Source: Streptomyces regalis (GTDB lineage Bacteria; Actinomycetota; Actinomycetes; Streptomycetales; Streptomycetaceae). From it: DNA of 18,389 nt. Numbering within the stretch: the stretch's first letter is position 1; each line of letters begins with the position of its first letter. Positions 8,589-15,877 of the stretch are shown in pieces. The translations under genes and the position numbers were made by a program. The DNA is taken from contig NZ_LLZG01000053.1 of assembly GCF_001509475.1 (NCBI RefSeq), forward strand, positions 1-18,389, given 5' to 3'. Below the pieces are notes generated by a model. The model was given only the letters and a program-made list of their open reading frames with translations, was not told where the DNA came from and did not search any database.

Positions 8589-9608
8589 TCAGGTCGTGCT
8601 TGCGGTACGGCGCTGGACCAGCACGGCGGCGACGATGATCGCGCCCTTGGCGATCTGCTGGACGTCGCTCTGCAGGTTGTTCAGGGCGAAGATGTTGGTG
8701 ATCGTGGTGAAGATCAGGACGCCGAGCACGGAGCCGGTGATGGTGCCGCGGCCTCCGGTGAGCAGCGTGCCGCCGATGATCGCGGCCGCGATGGCGTCGA
8801 GTTCGTAGAGGTTGCCGTTGGTGTTCTGGCCGGAGCCGGACAGGATGATCAGCAGGAAGGCCGCGATGCCGCAGCACAGTCCGGACAGCAGGTAGAGGTA
8901 GAGCCGCTGGCGGCGTACGTCGATGCCGGCGAGGCGGGCCGCCTCCGCGTTGCCGCCGACGGCGACCGAGCGCCGTCCGAAGGTCGTGCGGTTCAGGACC
9001 AGCCAGCCGATGATCGTCACGACCGCGAACACCATGACCAGCGGCGGGATGCCGAGCACATAGGCGTCGCGCTCGCCGAGGTCCAGCACCGAGGGCACGG
9101 TGACGATCTGTGTCTTGCCGTCGGTGATCTGGAGGGCCAGACCGCGCGCGGACGCCAGCATGGCGAGCGTGGCGATGAACGGGACCATCGCGCCGTACGC
9201 GATCAGCATTCCGTTGACCAGGCCGCATCCCACGCCGACGATCACCGCGGTGAACAGGATGCCGGCGAAGCCGTACTCCTGGGTGGCCACGGTCGTCGCC
9301 CAGACCGAGGCCAGCGCCACGATCGCGCCGACGGACAGGTCGATGCCGCCGGAGATGATGACGAAGGTCATGCCGACGGTGACGACGCCGATCACGGATG
9401 CCTGGGTGAGGACCAGTTGGAGGTTGCGGGTGTCCAGGAACTCGTCCGGCTTGGTGATGCCGCCGATGATGATCAGTACGGCGAGGACGCCGAGCAGGGA
9501 TAGGGTGCGCACGTCGGCGCGGGCCATCAGGCCCCGCCAGGCGGGCGGTGCGCCGACCGACTGCACCTTGCCGGTGCTGTCCCGGGGCGGAGAGGCGTGC
9601 TGCGTCAT
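8589..9608 (-). CDS. Sugar ABC transporter permease (RbsC-like)
   Basis: 339 residues from the ATG at 9608. Many hydrophobic segments are visible (for example LSLLGVLAVLIIIGG and LVMVFAVVTIIGWLVL), as expected for the ribose/xylose permease family with about ten helices. The family hallmark GGIDLSVGAIVAL is present near residue 105, and the coupling stretch [24 protein letters not shown] is intact. The start codon overlaps the ATPase stop by four bases (ATGA), showing tight translational coupling. It forms the membrane channel, probably as a homodimer, for the sugar bound by the neighbouring lipoprotein. Confidence 0.94.
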   Translation of the reverse strand: MTQHASPPRDSTGKVQSVGAPPAWRGLMARADVRTLSLLGVLAVLIIIGGITKPDEFLDTRNLQLVLTQASVIGVVTVGMTFVIISGGIDLSVGAIVALASVWATTVATQEYGFAGILFTAVIVGVGCGLVNGMLIAYGAMVPFIATLAMLASARGLALQITDGKTQIVTVPSVLDLGERDAYVLGIPPLVMVFAVVTIIGWLVLNRTTFGRRSVAVGGNAEAARLAGIDVRRQRLYLYLLSGLCCGIAAFLLIILSGSGQNTNGNLYELDAIAAAIIGGTLLTGGRGTITGSVLGVLIFTTITNIFALNNLQSDVQQIAKGAIIVAAVLVQRRTASTT

Positions 9609-11125
9609 GACGCCGGGCTTCCTTCCATGACGAGGTCGAGGACACGGTGTTCGTCGAGTTCGCGCGCGGGCGCCGTGTGGACGACACGGCCCTCGCGCAG
9701 CACCAGGACGCGGTCGGCGAGGCCGAGCACTTCGGGCACCTCGCTGGAGACGAGCAGGACGGCGAGGCCTTCGTCCGCCAGTCGCCGGACCACCGCGTAC
9801 AGCTCGGCGCGGGCTCCGACGTCGACGCCGCGGGTCGGTTCGTCGAGCAGCAGGACGCGGCAGCCGCGCAGCAGCCAGCGGGCCAGGACGGCCTTTTGCT
9901 GGTTGCCGCCGGAGAGGGTGCGGACCGGCACGTTCGGGTTGTCGGGCCGCAGCGACAGTTCACGGGTCGCGGCCCGCGCGGCCCCCAGTTCGGCGGCCCG
10001 GTCGATCCAGCCGCCGCGTGAGAAGCGGGACATGGAGGAAACGGAGACGTTGCGGGTGACGGACTCCAGCATCATCAGCGCCTGCGCCTTACGCTCCTCG
10101 GGCGCGAGCCCGAGTCCGGCACGCACGGCGGCCCGAACGCTTCCAGGCCTCAACGCCCGCCCGTCCACGATGACTTGACCGGCGCTGGGCTTCCTCGCCC
10201 CGTAGATCGTCTCCAGGATCTCCGAGCGTCCCGAGCCCACCAGTCCGGCGAGCCCGACGATCTCACCGGGCCGCACGCTCAGGTCGAGCGGCTCGAACTC
10301 CCCGTCCCGGGCGAGTCCCCGCACCTGAAGCAGCGGCTTGTCGGCCGTCGCGTCCTTGGTCGGCCGCTCGGGGAAGACGTACTCGACGTTACGGCCCGTC
10401 ATCAGCGCCACGACCTCGCGCGTCGGCGTCGTCTTCGCCGGGAGCCCGCCCGCCACGGCCCGTCCGTCCTTCAGCACGGTCACCCGGTCGCCGATCCGGC
10501 GGATCTCCTCCAGCCGGTGCGAGATGTAGACGACGGCGACGCCGTCGGCGGTGAGGTCGCCGACGATGCGGAAGAGGTTGTCGACCTCGTCCGGGTCGAG
10601 GGCGGCGGACGGCTCGTCCATCACGATCAGCCGTACGTCGTGGGAGAGCGCCCGCGCCATGGACACGATCTGCTGTTGCGCCGCCGACAACTCGCCGACC
10701 AGGCGCGCCGGATCGATCTCCGGATGTCCGAGTCGCTTGAGCAGCCGGGCGGTCGACGCCCGCGCCGCCTTTCCGCGTACGACGAAACCGGCGGCCGTGG
10801 GTTCATGGCCGAGGTGGACGTTCTCGGCCACCGACAGGTGCTCGACCAGGTCGAGTTCCTGGTAGATGGTGGCGATGCCCAGGCGCATGGCGGCGATGGG
10901 CGAGCGGAGCGTGACCGCCTCGCCGCGCCAGTGGATGGTGCCGGTGTCGGGCTGGTGGGCGCCGGCCAGGACCTTGATGAGGGTGGACTTGCCGGCGCCG
11001 TTCTGGCCGAGCAGACAGTGCACTTCGCCGGCCTGGACGTCGAGGTCGACGCCGTCGAGGGCGCGGACTCCGGGGAACGACTTGGTGATGCCGGACATGC
11101 TGAGCAGCGGTGGTTCTGGTGCCAT
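9605..11125 (-). CDS. Sugar ABC transporter ATP-binding protein, two fused ATPase domains (RbsA/MglA-like)
   Basis: 506 residues, a tandem ATPase. Domain 1 has Walker A GQNGAGKST (40-48), a signature-like LSAAQQQIVSMARAL and Walker B LIVMDEPSAALD. Domain 2 has a degenerate P-loop (GLVGSGRSEILETIYG), a canonical LSGGNQQKAVLARWL and Walker B VLLLDEPTRGVD. The degenerate second P-loop is usual for carbohydrate importers of this class. The ATG at 11125 follows CAAGGGGACCTC. The same CAAGGGGACC occurs 36 bases further upstream in the leader. It drives import through the downstream permease. The 181-base gap to the ROK gene holds a tandem repeat and may include a secondary promoter. Confidence 0.94.
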   Translation of the reverse strand: MAPEPPLLSMSGITKSFPGVRALDGVDLDVQAGEVHCLLGQNGAGKSTLIKVLAGAHQPDTGTIHWRGEAVTLRSPIAAMRLGIATIYQELDLVEHLSVAENVHLGHEPTAAGFVVRGKAARASTARLLKRLGHPEIDPARLVGELSAAQQQIVSMARALSHDVRLIVMDEPSAALDPDEVDNLFRIVGDLTADGVAVVYISHRLEEIRRIGDRVTVLKDGRAVAGGLPAKTTPTREVVALMTGRNVEYVFPERPTKDATADKPLLQVRGLARDGEFEPLDLSVRPGEIVGLAGLVGSGRSEILETIYGARKPSAGQVIVDGRALRPGSVRAAVRAGLGLAPEERKAQALMMLESVTRNVSVSSMSRFSRGGWIDRAAELGAARAATRELSLRPDNPNVPVRTLSGGNQQKAVLARWLLRGCRVLLLDEPTRGVDVGARAELYAVVRRLADEGLAVLLVSSEVPEVLGLADRVLVLREGRVVHTAPARELDEHRVLDLVMEGSPAS

Positions 11126-11127
11126 GA

Positions 11128-11173
11128 GGTCCCCTTGGCGGGCGTGCGGGCCGGTTTCAGGGCGGTCCCCTTG
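11128..11173 (-). repeat. Duplicated SD-like decamer in the ATPase leader
   Basis: GGTCCCCTTG (plus strand) occurs at 11128-11137 and 11164-11173. On the minus strand this reads CAAGGGGACC. The nearer copy is the ATPase ribosome site; the farther copy has no start codon at a useful distance and looks like a leader duplication or standby site. Confidence 0.55.
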
Positions 11174-11236
11174 CGGGGCAGGTGTTTTCAGGCAGGGCAG
11201 AGCAGGGCGCTGTGCTGGTGTGGTGCGGCTCTGAAA

Positions 11237-11297
11237 GGTGCTACAGGTTCCGGTGCTACAGGGTTCCGGTGCTACAGGTTCCGGTGCTACAGGTTCC
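11237..11297. repeat. Four-copy tandem repeat, unit GGTGCTACAGGTTCC
   Basis: Four head-to-tail copies lie at 11237-11251, 11252-11267 (one extra G), 11268-11282 and 11283-11297. They start ten bases beyond the ROK stop, in the leader of the ABC ATPase. The unit has a weak inverted character (GGTGC-N5-GTTCC). It could be a reiterated operator or a slippage-prone minisatellite. It is non-coding on the minus strand. Confidence 0.9.
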
Positions 11298-11306
11298 GAA
11301 AAGGTG

Positions 11307-12497
11307 TCACGCTGGCGAGAACAGGTGGTCGCTGATGAGCCGGGCCGCGCCGATGACTCCGGCGGTGGGGCCCAACTCCCCCAGGACGATGGGCAGGTTG
11401 CCGGTCGCGAGGGGCAGTGACTGGCGGTAGACCTGGGTGCGGATCGCGGCGAGCAGGGTGTGGCCGAGGCCGGTCACCCCGCCGCCGATCACCACCAGGC
11501 CGGGGTTGAAGAAGCTGACGAGTCCGGCGATGACCTGGCCGACGCGGTTGCCGCCCTCGCGGATCAGGTCGAGTGCGGTGGCGTCGCCCGCGGCTGCTGC
11601 GGCGGCGACGTCGACGGCGGTCAGGGTGCCGTTCGCCGCCAGCCGCGAGGCGAGTTCCTCCGACCGCCCCTGCTGGGCCGCCTCCACGGCGTCCCGGGCG
11701 AGGGCCGCCCCGCTGAAGTGGGCCTCCAGGCAACCCCGGTTGCCGCAGGCGCAGGGACGGCCGTCGGGCACGGCCTGGATGTGCCCGATGTCGCCCGCAC
11801 TGCCCGTGACACCGCGGTGCACGTCACCGCCCGCGACGATGCCGCAGCCGATGCCGGTGCCGATCTTGACGCAGAGGAAGTCGCCCACGGAGCGTGCCAC
11901 GCCCGCGTGCTGCTCCCCCATCGCCATGAGGTTCACGTCGTTGTCGACCATGACCGGGCAGCCGAGTTCCTGGCTGAGCGCCTCCCGCACCGGGAAGCCG
12001 TCCCAGCCCGGCATGATCGGCGGAGCCACCGGCACACCCTCGGGGAAGCGGACGGGTCCGGGGACGCCGATGCCGGCGCCGTCGTACCCCTCCGCGAGCC
12101 CGGAGGCCCTCAACTTCGCTGCCATGGACAGGACTTGCTCGAAGACCGCGACCGGGCCCTCGCGGACGTCCATGGGCTGGTTGAGGTGTCCCAGGATCTC
12201 CAGTTCGGCGTTGGTGACGGCGACGTCGACCGAGGTCGCGCCGATGTCGACGCCGAGGAAGCGCAGCCCGGGGTTGAGCCGGACGTTGTGGGAGCGGCGG
12301 CCACCGCGCGAGGCGGCGAGTCCGTCGGCCACCACCAGGCCCGTCTCCAGCAGGCGGTCCACCTCCACGGCCAGCTTGGACCGCGAGAGGTCGATCTGGT
12401 CGCCCAGCTGGGCCCGGGAGTTGGGTCCTCCGTCGCGCAACAGCTTGAGGAGCCGGGCCTGATGGGCGTTCGCGGGTCGCGCCGTCATGCGTCTCAC
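11307..12497 (-). CDS. ROK family transcriptional regulator
   Basis: 396 residues from GTG at 12497, chosen because GGGGAGG lies about five bases upstream; the ATG at 12488 is possible but poorly spaced. An N-terminal winged helix (AHQARLLKLL, SRAQLGDQIDLSRSKLAVEV, about residues 11-60) precedes a sugar-kinase-like ROK domain. That domain has the phosphate motif GVDIGATSVDVAV and the zinc motif CACGNRGCLEAH (C-x-C-GxxGC-x-E). A MVDNDVNLMAMGE segment is also present. It likely represses the sugar operon until a sugar ligand binds. It is the first gene of the operon and so probably autoregulated; an inverted repeat overlaps its putative promoter. It is more likely a regulator than a kinase because of the DNA-binding domain. 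Confidence 0.93.
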   Translation of the reverse strand: MRRMTARPANAHQARLLKLLRDGGPNSRAQLGDQIDLSRSKLAVEVDRLLETGLVVADGLAASRGGRRSHNVRLNPGLRFLGVDIGATSVDVAVTNAELEILGHLNQPMDVREGPVAVFEQVLSMAAKLRASGLAEGYDGAGIGVPGPVRFPEGVPVAPPIMPGWDGFPVREALSQELGCPVMVDNDVNLMAMGEQHAGVARSVGDFLCVKIGTGIGCGIVAGGDVHRGVTGSAGDIGHIQAVPDGRPCACGNRGCLEAHFSGAALARDAVEAAQQGRSEELASRLAANGTLTAVDVAAAAAAGDATALDLIREGGNRVGQVIAGLVSFFNPGLVVIGGGVTGLGHTLLAAIRTQVYRQSLPLATGNLPIVLGELGPTAGVIGAARLISDHLFSPA

Positions 12498-12568
12498 GAG
12501 CCCCTCCCCGCCTCAATCGGCCTGCACGCGCCGGGTTTCGGCCACTTCCGTGGCCTGCTTTCGAGGGG

Positions 12569-12597
12569 AACGTAGCAGCGGCTGCCGGGAGTGGGAA
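12569..12597 (-). promoter_or_regulatory. Putative promoter of the ROK-led operon
   Basis: On the minus strand TTCCCA (12592-12597) and TACGTT (12569-12574) are 17 bases apart, resembling -35 and -10 boxes of the main Streptomyces sigma factor (four of six matches to TTGACA, TAnnnT). The start would lie about 65 bases upstream of the GTG. A small palindrome GCAGC-G-GCTGC (12575-12585) lies between the boxes. Confidence 0.45.
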
Positions 12598-12628
12598 GAA
12601 GTTGCGCAGAGATTGCCCTCAACTTTCT
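12596..12628. promoter_or_regulatory. Candidate ROK operator (inverted repeat)
   Basis: AAGAAGTTG (12596-12604) and CAACTTTCT (12620-12628) form an imperfect inverted repeat, seven of nine positions paired, with a 15-base spacer. Both strands thus read CAACTT followed by a pyrimidine-rich tract, reminiscent of AACTTTC-type half-sites of some actinobacterial ROK regulators. It abuts the putative -35 box of the ROK promoter. Confidence 0.45.
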
Positions 12629-12773
12629 CCACTCACAGGACAAAGACCCGACGCAAAGGCACGAGCCGACGCGGCCCACACCTGCCCGCGCCCTGGTGTC
12701 ACCGGCCCCGGCCCCGCAGGATGGGGCACGACGCCGGGCCTCCCGCGGCCCGGGGCGGGGAGAGGGGGACCGG

Positions 12774-13598
12774 GTGTATCTGGTGACGGGTGCCACGGGG
12801 AACGTGGGTGCCGAAGTCGTCCGGGCTCTGGCTGAGGCCGGCGAGCCGGTGCGCGCGATGAGCCGCTCCGGCCGGGCGGAGGGGTTACCGCCGGGGGTGG
12901 CGGCCGTGGCGGGCGACCTGAACCGGCCCGAGACGGTGCGGGAGGTGCTCGACGGCGTACGGTCGCTGTTCCTGATGCCCGGCTACGAAGGACAGAGCCG
13001 GATCCTGGCCGACGCGCGGGCGTCGGGCGTGGCGCACGTCGTGCTGCTGTCCGGGAAGTCGGCCGAGCTCGACGACGACAACGCGGTCACGCGCTACCTG
13101 CGGGCGGCCGAGTCGCAGGTGCGCGCGTCCGGGCTGTCGTGGACCTTCGTGCGGCCGGTGAGCTTCATGTCCAACGCGCTGGCGCTGGCGGACCAGATCC
13201 GCAAGGGCGACGAGGTACGCGTGCCGTTCCTCGGTGTACGCACGGCGGACATCTCCCCGTACGACATCGCCCAGGTGGCCGCCCGCGCCCTCCGCGAGGC
13301 CGGGCACGAGGGCCGCGTCCGCACGGTGACCGGACCCGAATCCCTGCTGCCCTCGGACCGCGTCCGGATCCTCGGCGAGGTGCTCGGCCGTGACCTGCGC
13401 ACCGTCGGCCTCACGGACGACGAGGCACGCGCGTCGATGGGCGCCCACTTCCCGGCCCCGTACGTCGACGCGTTCTTCCGCTTCTTCGTCGACGGGATCC
13501 TGGACGAATCCCAGGTGCTGCCGACGGTCCAGGAGGTCACCGGGGCGGCACCGCGCACGTTCGAGCAGTGGGCGCGGGCGCACATGGACGCGTTCTGA
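12774..13598 (+). CDS. NmrA-like NAD(P)-binding oxidoreductase
   Basis: 274 residues from GTG at 12774, five to six bases after GAGAGGGGG. The frame stays open back to 12591, but those codons encode Pro/Arg-rich sequence without homology character, and the protein begins exactly at the Rossmann strand YLVTGATGNVG. GATGNVG (6-12) is the NAD(P)-binding motif of atypical short-chain dehydrogenases (NmrA / quinone-oxidoreductase-2-like). WTFVRPVSFMSNAL and ADISPYDIAQVAARAL match the family's middle region. It probably reduces a quinone or related compound, or acts as a redox sensor. It is divergent from the ROK gene and convergent with the GntR gene, with 14 bases between their 3' ends. Confidence 0.87.
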   Translation: MYLVTGATGNVGAEVVRALAEAGEPVRAMSRSGRAEGLPPGVAAVAGDLNRPETVREVLDGVRSLFLMPGYEGQSRILADARASGVAHVVLLSGKSAELDDDNAVTRYLRAAESQVRASGLSWTFVRPVSFMSNALALADQIRKGDEVRVPFLGVRTADISPYDIAQVAARALREAGHEGRVRTVTGPESLLPSDRVRILGEVLGRDLRTVGLTDDEARASMGAHFPAPYVDAFFRFFVDGILDESQVLPTVQEVTGAAPRTFEQWARAHMDAF

Positions 13599-13612
13599 AA
13601 GAACCTCTCGGA

Positions 13613-14290
13613 CTACGACTGCTGCCGTGCGTGATACGACCGCCGTGTGTGCTCCGTGTGCTCCCGCATCAGCTCCGTGGCCCGCTGCTCGTCCCGCTCG
13701 GTGATCGCGGCGATCATGCCGCGGTGCTCGGTCCAGGACTGCTGCCCGCGCTGGCGGGCGACGGGGGTGTAGTACCAACGGACACGGCGGTCGACCTGTG
13801 CGGCGAGCTCGGCGAGGACCGCGTTGCCCGCGAGTTCCATGATCTTCGCGTGGAAGCGGGCGTTGAGGGCGACGGCCGCGTCCACGTCGTCGGCGGCGAC
13901 GGCCTTCTCGCCCTCCGCGCACAGCGACTCCAGGACCGCGATGCCCGCGCTGTCGGCGTGGGCGGCGGCGAGCCGGGCCGCCTCCGCCTCCAGCAGTGTG
14001 CGGACGGTGAGGAGCTGGTCGGCCTCCTCCTCCGTCGGCTCGTGCACGAACGCGCCCTGCGCGGGCCGCAGATCGACCCAGCCCTCGGTGTTCAGCCGCT
14101 GCAGCGCCTCGCGCACCGGCTGCCGGGACACACCGAGGTGGCCTGCCAGTTCGCTCTCGACCAGATGCTGGCCCGGCTGGAGGGCGCGGGTGGTGATGAG
14201 CTCGAGCAGCGCCTCGTAGACGCGGTCACGCAGGGGACCGGGCCGTTCGAGCTTGGGCACCGCACCCTGCGGCAGTCCTGTCGACAACAT
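13613..14290 (-). CDS. GntR family (FadR-type, FCD domain) transcriptional regulator
   Basis: 225 residues from the ATG at 14290, about seven bases after AGGAGGGGG. A longer open frame upstream is discounted because homology begins at the winged helix. The DNA-binding part is RDRVYEALLELITTRALQPG with SELAGHLGVSRQPVREALQRL (about residues 20-75). The all-helical FCD effector domain follows, with likely metal/ligand residues in LNARFHAKIMELAGN, SWTEHRGMI and REHTEHTRRSYHARQ. FCD regulators respond to small carboxylic acids or similar metabolites. Its own promoter and a GTAGAC direct repeat lie upstream; the target may be itself or the neighbouring FabH-like gene. Confidence 0.92.
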   Translation of the reverse strand: MLSTGLPQGAVPKLERPGPLRDRVYEALLELITTRALQPGQHLVESELAGHLGVSRQPVREALQRLNTEGWVDLRPAQGAFVHEPTEEEADQLLTVRTLLEAEAARLAAAHADSAGIAVLESLCAEGEKAVAADDVDAAVALNARFHAKIMELAGNAVLAELAAQVDRRVRWYYTPVARQRGQQSWTEHRGMIAAITERDEQRATELMREHTEHTRRSYHARQQS

Positions 14291-14356
14291 CGGTCCCCCT
14301 CCTGGGCGAACACCGGACGGCGACTGCATCCGGTAGCCGGCCGTCACTGGAAAGCC

Positions 14357-14385
14357 AGTATCGATTGTCTTTCGTCTACAGTCTA
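14357..14385 (-). promoter_or_regulatory. Putative promoter of the GntR gene with GTAGAC repeat
   Basis: On the minus strand TAGACT (14380-14385) and GATACT (14357-14362) are exactly 17 bases apart. GTAGAC occurs twice in direct orientation, separated by one base (14374-14386), overlapping the -35 box, so it may be a regulator contact site. The leader to the ATG is about 60 bases. Confidence 0.5.
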
Positions 14386-14395
14386 CGGCGCACAA

Positions 14396-14421
14396 AGGCC
14401 AGGGGACGGGGGAGTTGGCCT
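14396..14421 (-). terminator. Weak hairpin after the FabH-like gene
   Basis: AGGCCA (14396-14401) pairs with TGGCCT (14416-14421) across a 14-base loop, 14 bases past the FabH-like stop. On the minus strand the stem runs into a short TT. The stem is only six base pairs, so this is tentative. Confidence 0.3.
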
Positions 14422-14435
14422 CGTCACACGAGCGT

Positions 14436-15374
14436 TCAGGGGCAGCGGACGACCTGTCCCGCGTACGACAGGTTCCCCCCGAAGCCGAAGAGGAGTACCG
14501 GGTCCCCGGACGAGATCCGCCCCTGTTCCACGAGCTTGGACAGCGCCAGCGGAATGCTCGCCGCCGAGGTGTTCCCGGACTCCGAGACATCGCGCGCGAC
14601 CACGGCGTTGACAGCACCGAGCTTGAGGGCGAGGGGCTCGATGATGCGCAGGTTGGCCTGGTGCAGAACGACACCGGCGAGATCCTCGGGCGCGAGGCCG
14701 GCCCGCTCGCAGGCCCTGCGGGCGATGGCCGGCAGCTGCGTCGTCGCCCAGCGGTAGACGCTCTGCCCCTCCTGCGCGAACCGTGCAGGCTGTCCCTCGA
14801 TGCGCACCGCGTGCCCCATCTCGGGCACCGAACCCCACAACACGGGCCCGATGGCGGCCTCCTGGGACGCCTCCACCACGGCCGCGCCGGCCCCGTCCCC
14901 GACCAGCACACAGGTCGTACGGTCGCTCCAGTCGGTCACGTCGGACATCTTGTCGGCGCCGATCACCAGTGCGCGGGCCGCGGCGCCCGCGCGGACGGCG
15001 TGGTCGGCGGTGGCCAGGGCGTGGGTGAAGCCCGCGCAGACGACGTTGATGTCCATCGCGGCGGGCGACGGGATGCCGAGCCGGGCCGCGACCCGGGCGG
15101 CCATGTTCGGGGAGCGGTCGATGGCGGTGGAGGTGGCGACCAGGACCAGGTCGATGTCGCCGGGTGCGAGGCCCGCCGCCGCGAGCGCCTTGGCGGCGGC
15201 GTGTGCGGCCAGTTCGTCGACGGGCTCGTCGGGCCCGGCGATGTGGCGCGTACGGATGCCCACCCGGCTCGTGATCCACTCGTCACTGGTGGCCACCATG
15301 CCTGCCAGGTCCTCGTTGGTGAGCACCTTGGCGGGCTGGTAGTGGCCGACAGCGGCGATGCGCGAGCCGTTCAT
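14436..15374 (-). CDS. 3-oxoacyl-ACP synthase III family protein (FabH-like)
   Basis: 312 residues from the ATG at 15374, after AAGGGGG at about eight bases. A GTG 39 bases upstream is in frame but has no ribosome site. The catalytic triad is complete: Cys113 in DINVVCAGFTHAL, His238 in VVLHQANLR, Asn268 in SESGNTSAASIPLAL. The family C-terminus GFGGNLSYAGQVVR is present. KAS III enzymes condense an acyl-CoA starter with malonyl-ACP. No acyl carrier protein, FabD, FabF or FabG lies nearby, so this is an orphan copy rather than the fatty-acid cluster gene. It may make a starter unit, a small signalling ketone or an ester. It is upstream of and collinear with the GntR gene, with 145 bases between. 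Confidence 0.92.
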   Translation of the reverse strand: MNGSRIAAVGHYQPAKVLTNEDLAGMVATSDEWITSRVGIRTRHIAGPDEPVDELAAHAAAKALAAAGLAPGDIDLVLVATSTAIDRSPNMAARVAARLGIPSPAAMDINVVCAGFTHALATADHAVRAGAAARALVIGADKMSDVTDWSDRTTCVLVGDGAGAAVVEASQEAAIGPVLWGSVPEMGHAVRIEGQPARFAQEGQSVYRWATTQLPAIARRACERAGLAPEDLAGVVLHQANLRIIEPLALKLGAVNAVVARDVSESGNTSAASIPLALSKLVEQGRISSGDPVLLFGFGGNLSYAGQVVRCP

Positions 15375-15501
15375 GGGTGGATCCCCCTTGTTGCCGTGGA
15401 TAGCGGGATTCACCAGTCTGATCAGTGACTCACGAGTAGCGGTGCAGGTGATGGCACAGGATTGGGACCCCGGGGTTGTCGACTTCCCTCAGGCCGTCGA
15501 A

Positions 15502-15543
15502 CGTCCTAGCAGTCGGACCATCCGTCCTGGCAGTCGGCCCGTC
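15502..15543. repeat. Two-copy 21-bp direct repeat upstream of the FabH-like gene
   Basis: CGTCCTAGCAGTCGGACC (15502-15519) recurs at 15523-15540 with two changes; the full 21-base unit differs at three positions. It lies in the 221-base non-coding stretch 15375-15595. Apart from this repeat and a TGATCA near 15420, no clear promoter could be assigned in that stretch. Confidence 0.7.
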
Positions 15544-15595
15544 CCCGTGCGGAGGGCCGCCTCACCGTGTGCGGCACCACCGAGGACGCACCCTG

Positions 15596-15877
15596 TCACA
15601 TGCCGAGGGCCGCCGTCGCCCGACGCACCGCCTCGATCACGGGGATGCCGACCTGACCGACCATGGCGGCGACTCCCGCGATGGCGCCGAGAGCACGGCG
15701 CAGTGTTCCGCGGTCGACGTTCTCGCCGTCTCCGATGGCGCCCAGGGATTCGTCGACGACCTGCAGATCGGCGGGCGACAGCTCGCCGCGGAGAACCCGC
15801 ACGGCGGTGACCATCTCCCGCAGTGCGGTGCGGGGGTCCACCGGAGCCTGGTTCTTCACGCCACCTTCCCCATTCAT
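15596..15877 (-). CDS. Small conserved-looking protein of unknown function
   Basis: 93 residues. The ATG at 15877 overlaps the stop of the DUF6232-like gene (ATGA), implying coupling. A GTG seven codons in (about 15859) follows GGGGAAGG and is an alternative start. The N-terminal half is helical and charged (RTALREMVTAVRVLRGELSPADLQVVDESLGAIGD). The C-terminal half is hydrophobic/amphipathic with a Gly-Ala stretch (ALGAIAGVAAMVGQVGIPVI), perhaps a membrane-interacting helix. No catalytic motif is visible. I do not recognise the family. Pairing with a DUF6232-like membrane protein suggests a two-gene unit of unknown role. Confidence 0.65.
   Translation of the reverse strand: MNGEGGVKNQAPVDPRTALREMVTAVRVLRGELSPADLQVVDESLGAIGDGENVDRGTLRRALGAIAGVAAMVGQVGIPVIEAVRRATAALGM

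Noticed and set aside
8572..9963. Upstream extension of the binding-protein frame to 809 residues
   Set aside because: The added residues are a shadow of the permease and ATPase genes; the Tat/lipobox start at 8571 is clear.
12591..12773. Longer N-terminus for the NmrA-like protein
   Set aside because: Pro/Arg-rich, no family resemblance, overlaps the putative ROK operator; a good ribosome site precedes GTG 12774.
14291..14911. Extended N-terminus for the GntR regulator
   Set aside because: It lies over the promoter and is antisense/out of frame within the FabH-like gene; homology starts at 14290.
14436..15374. Polyketide or fatty-acid biosynthetic cluster
   Set aside because: Only one KAS III gene is present, with no carrier protein, acyltransferase or reductase partner adjacent.
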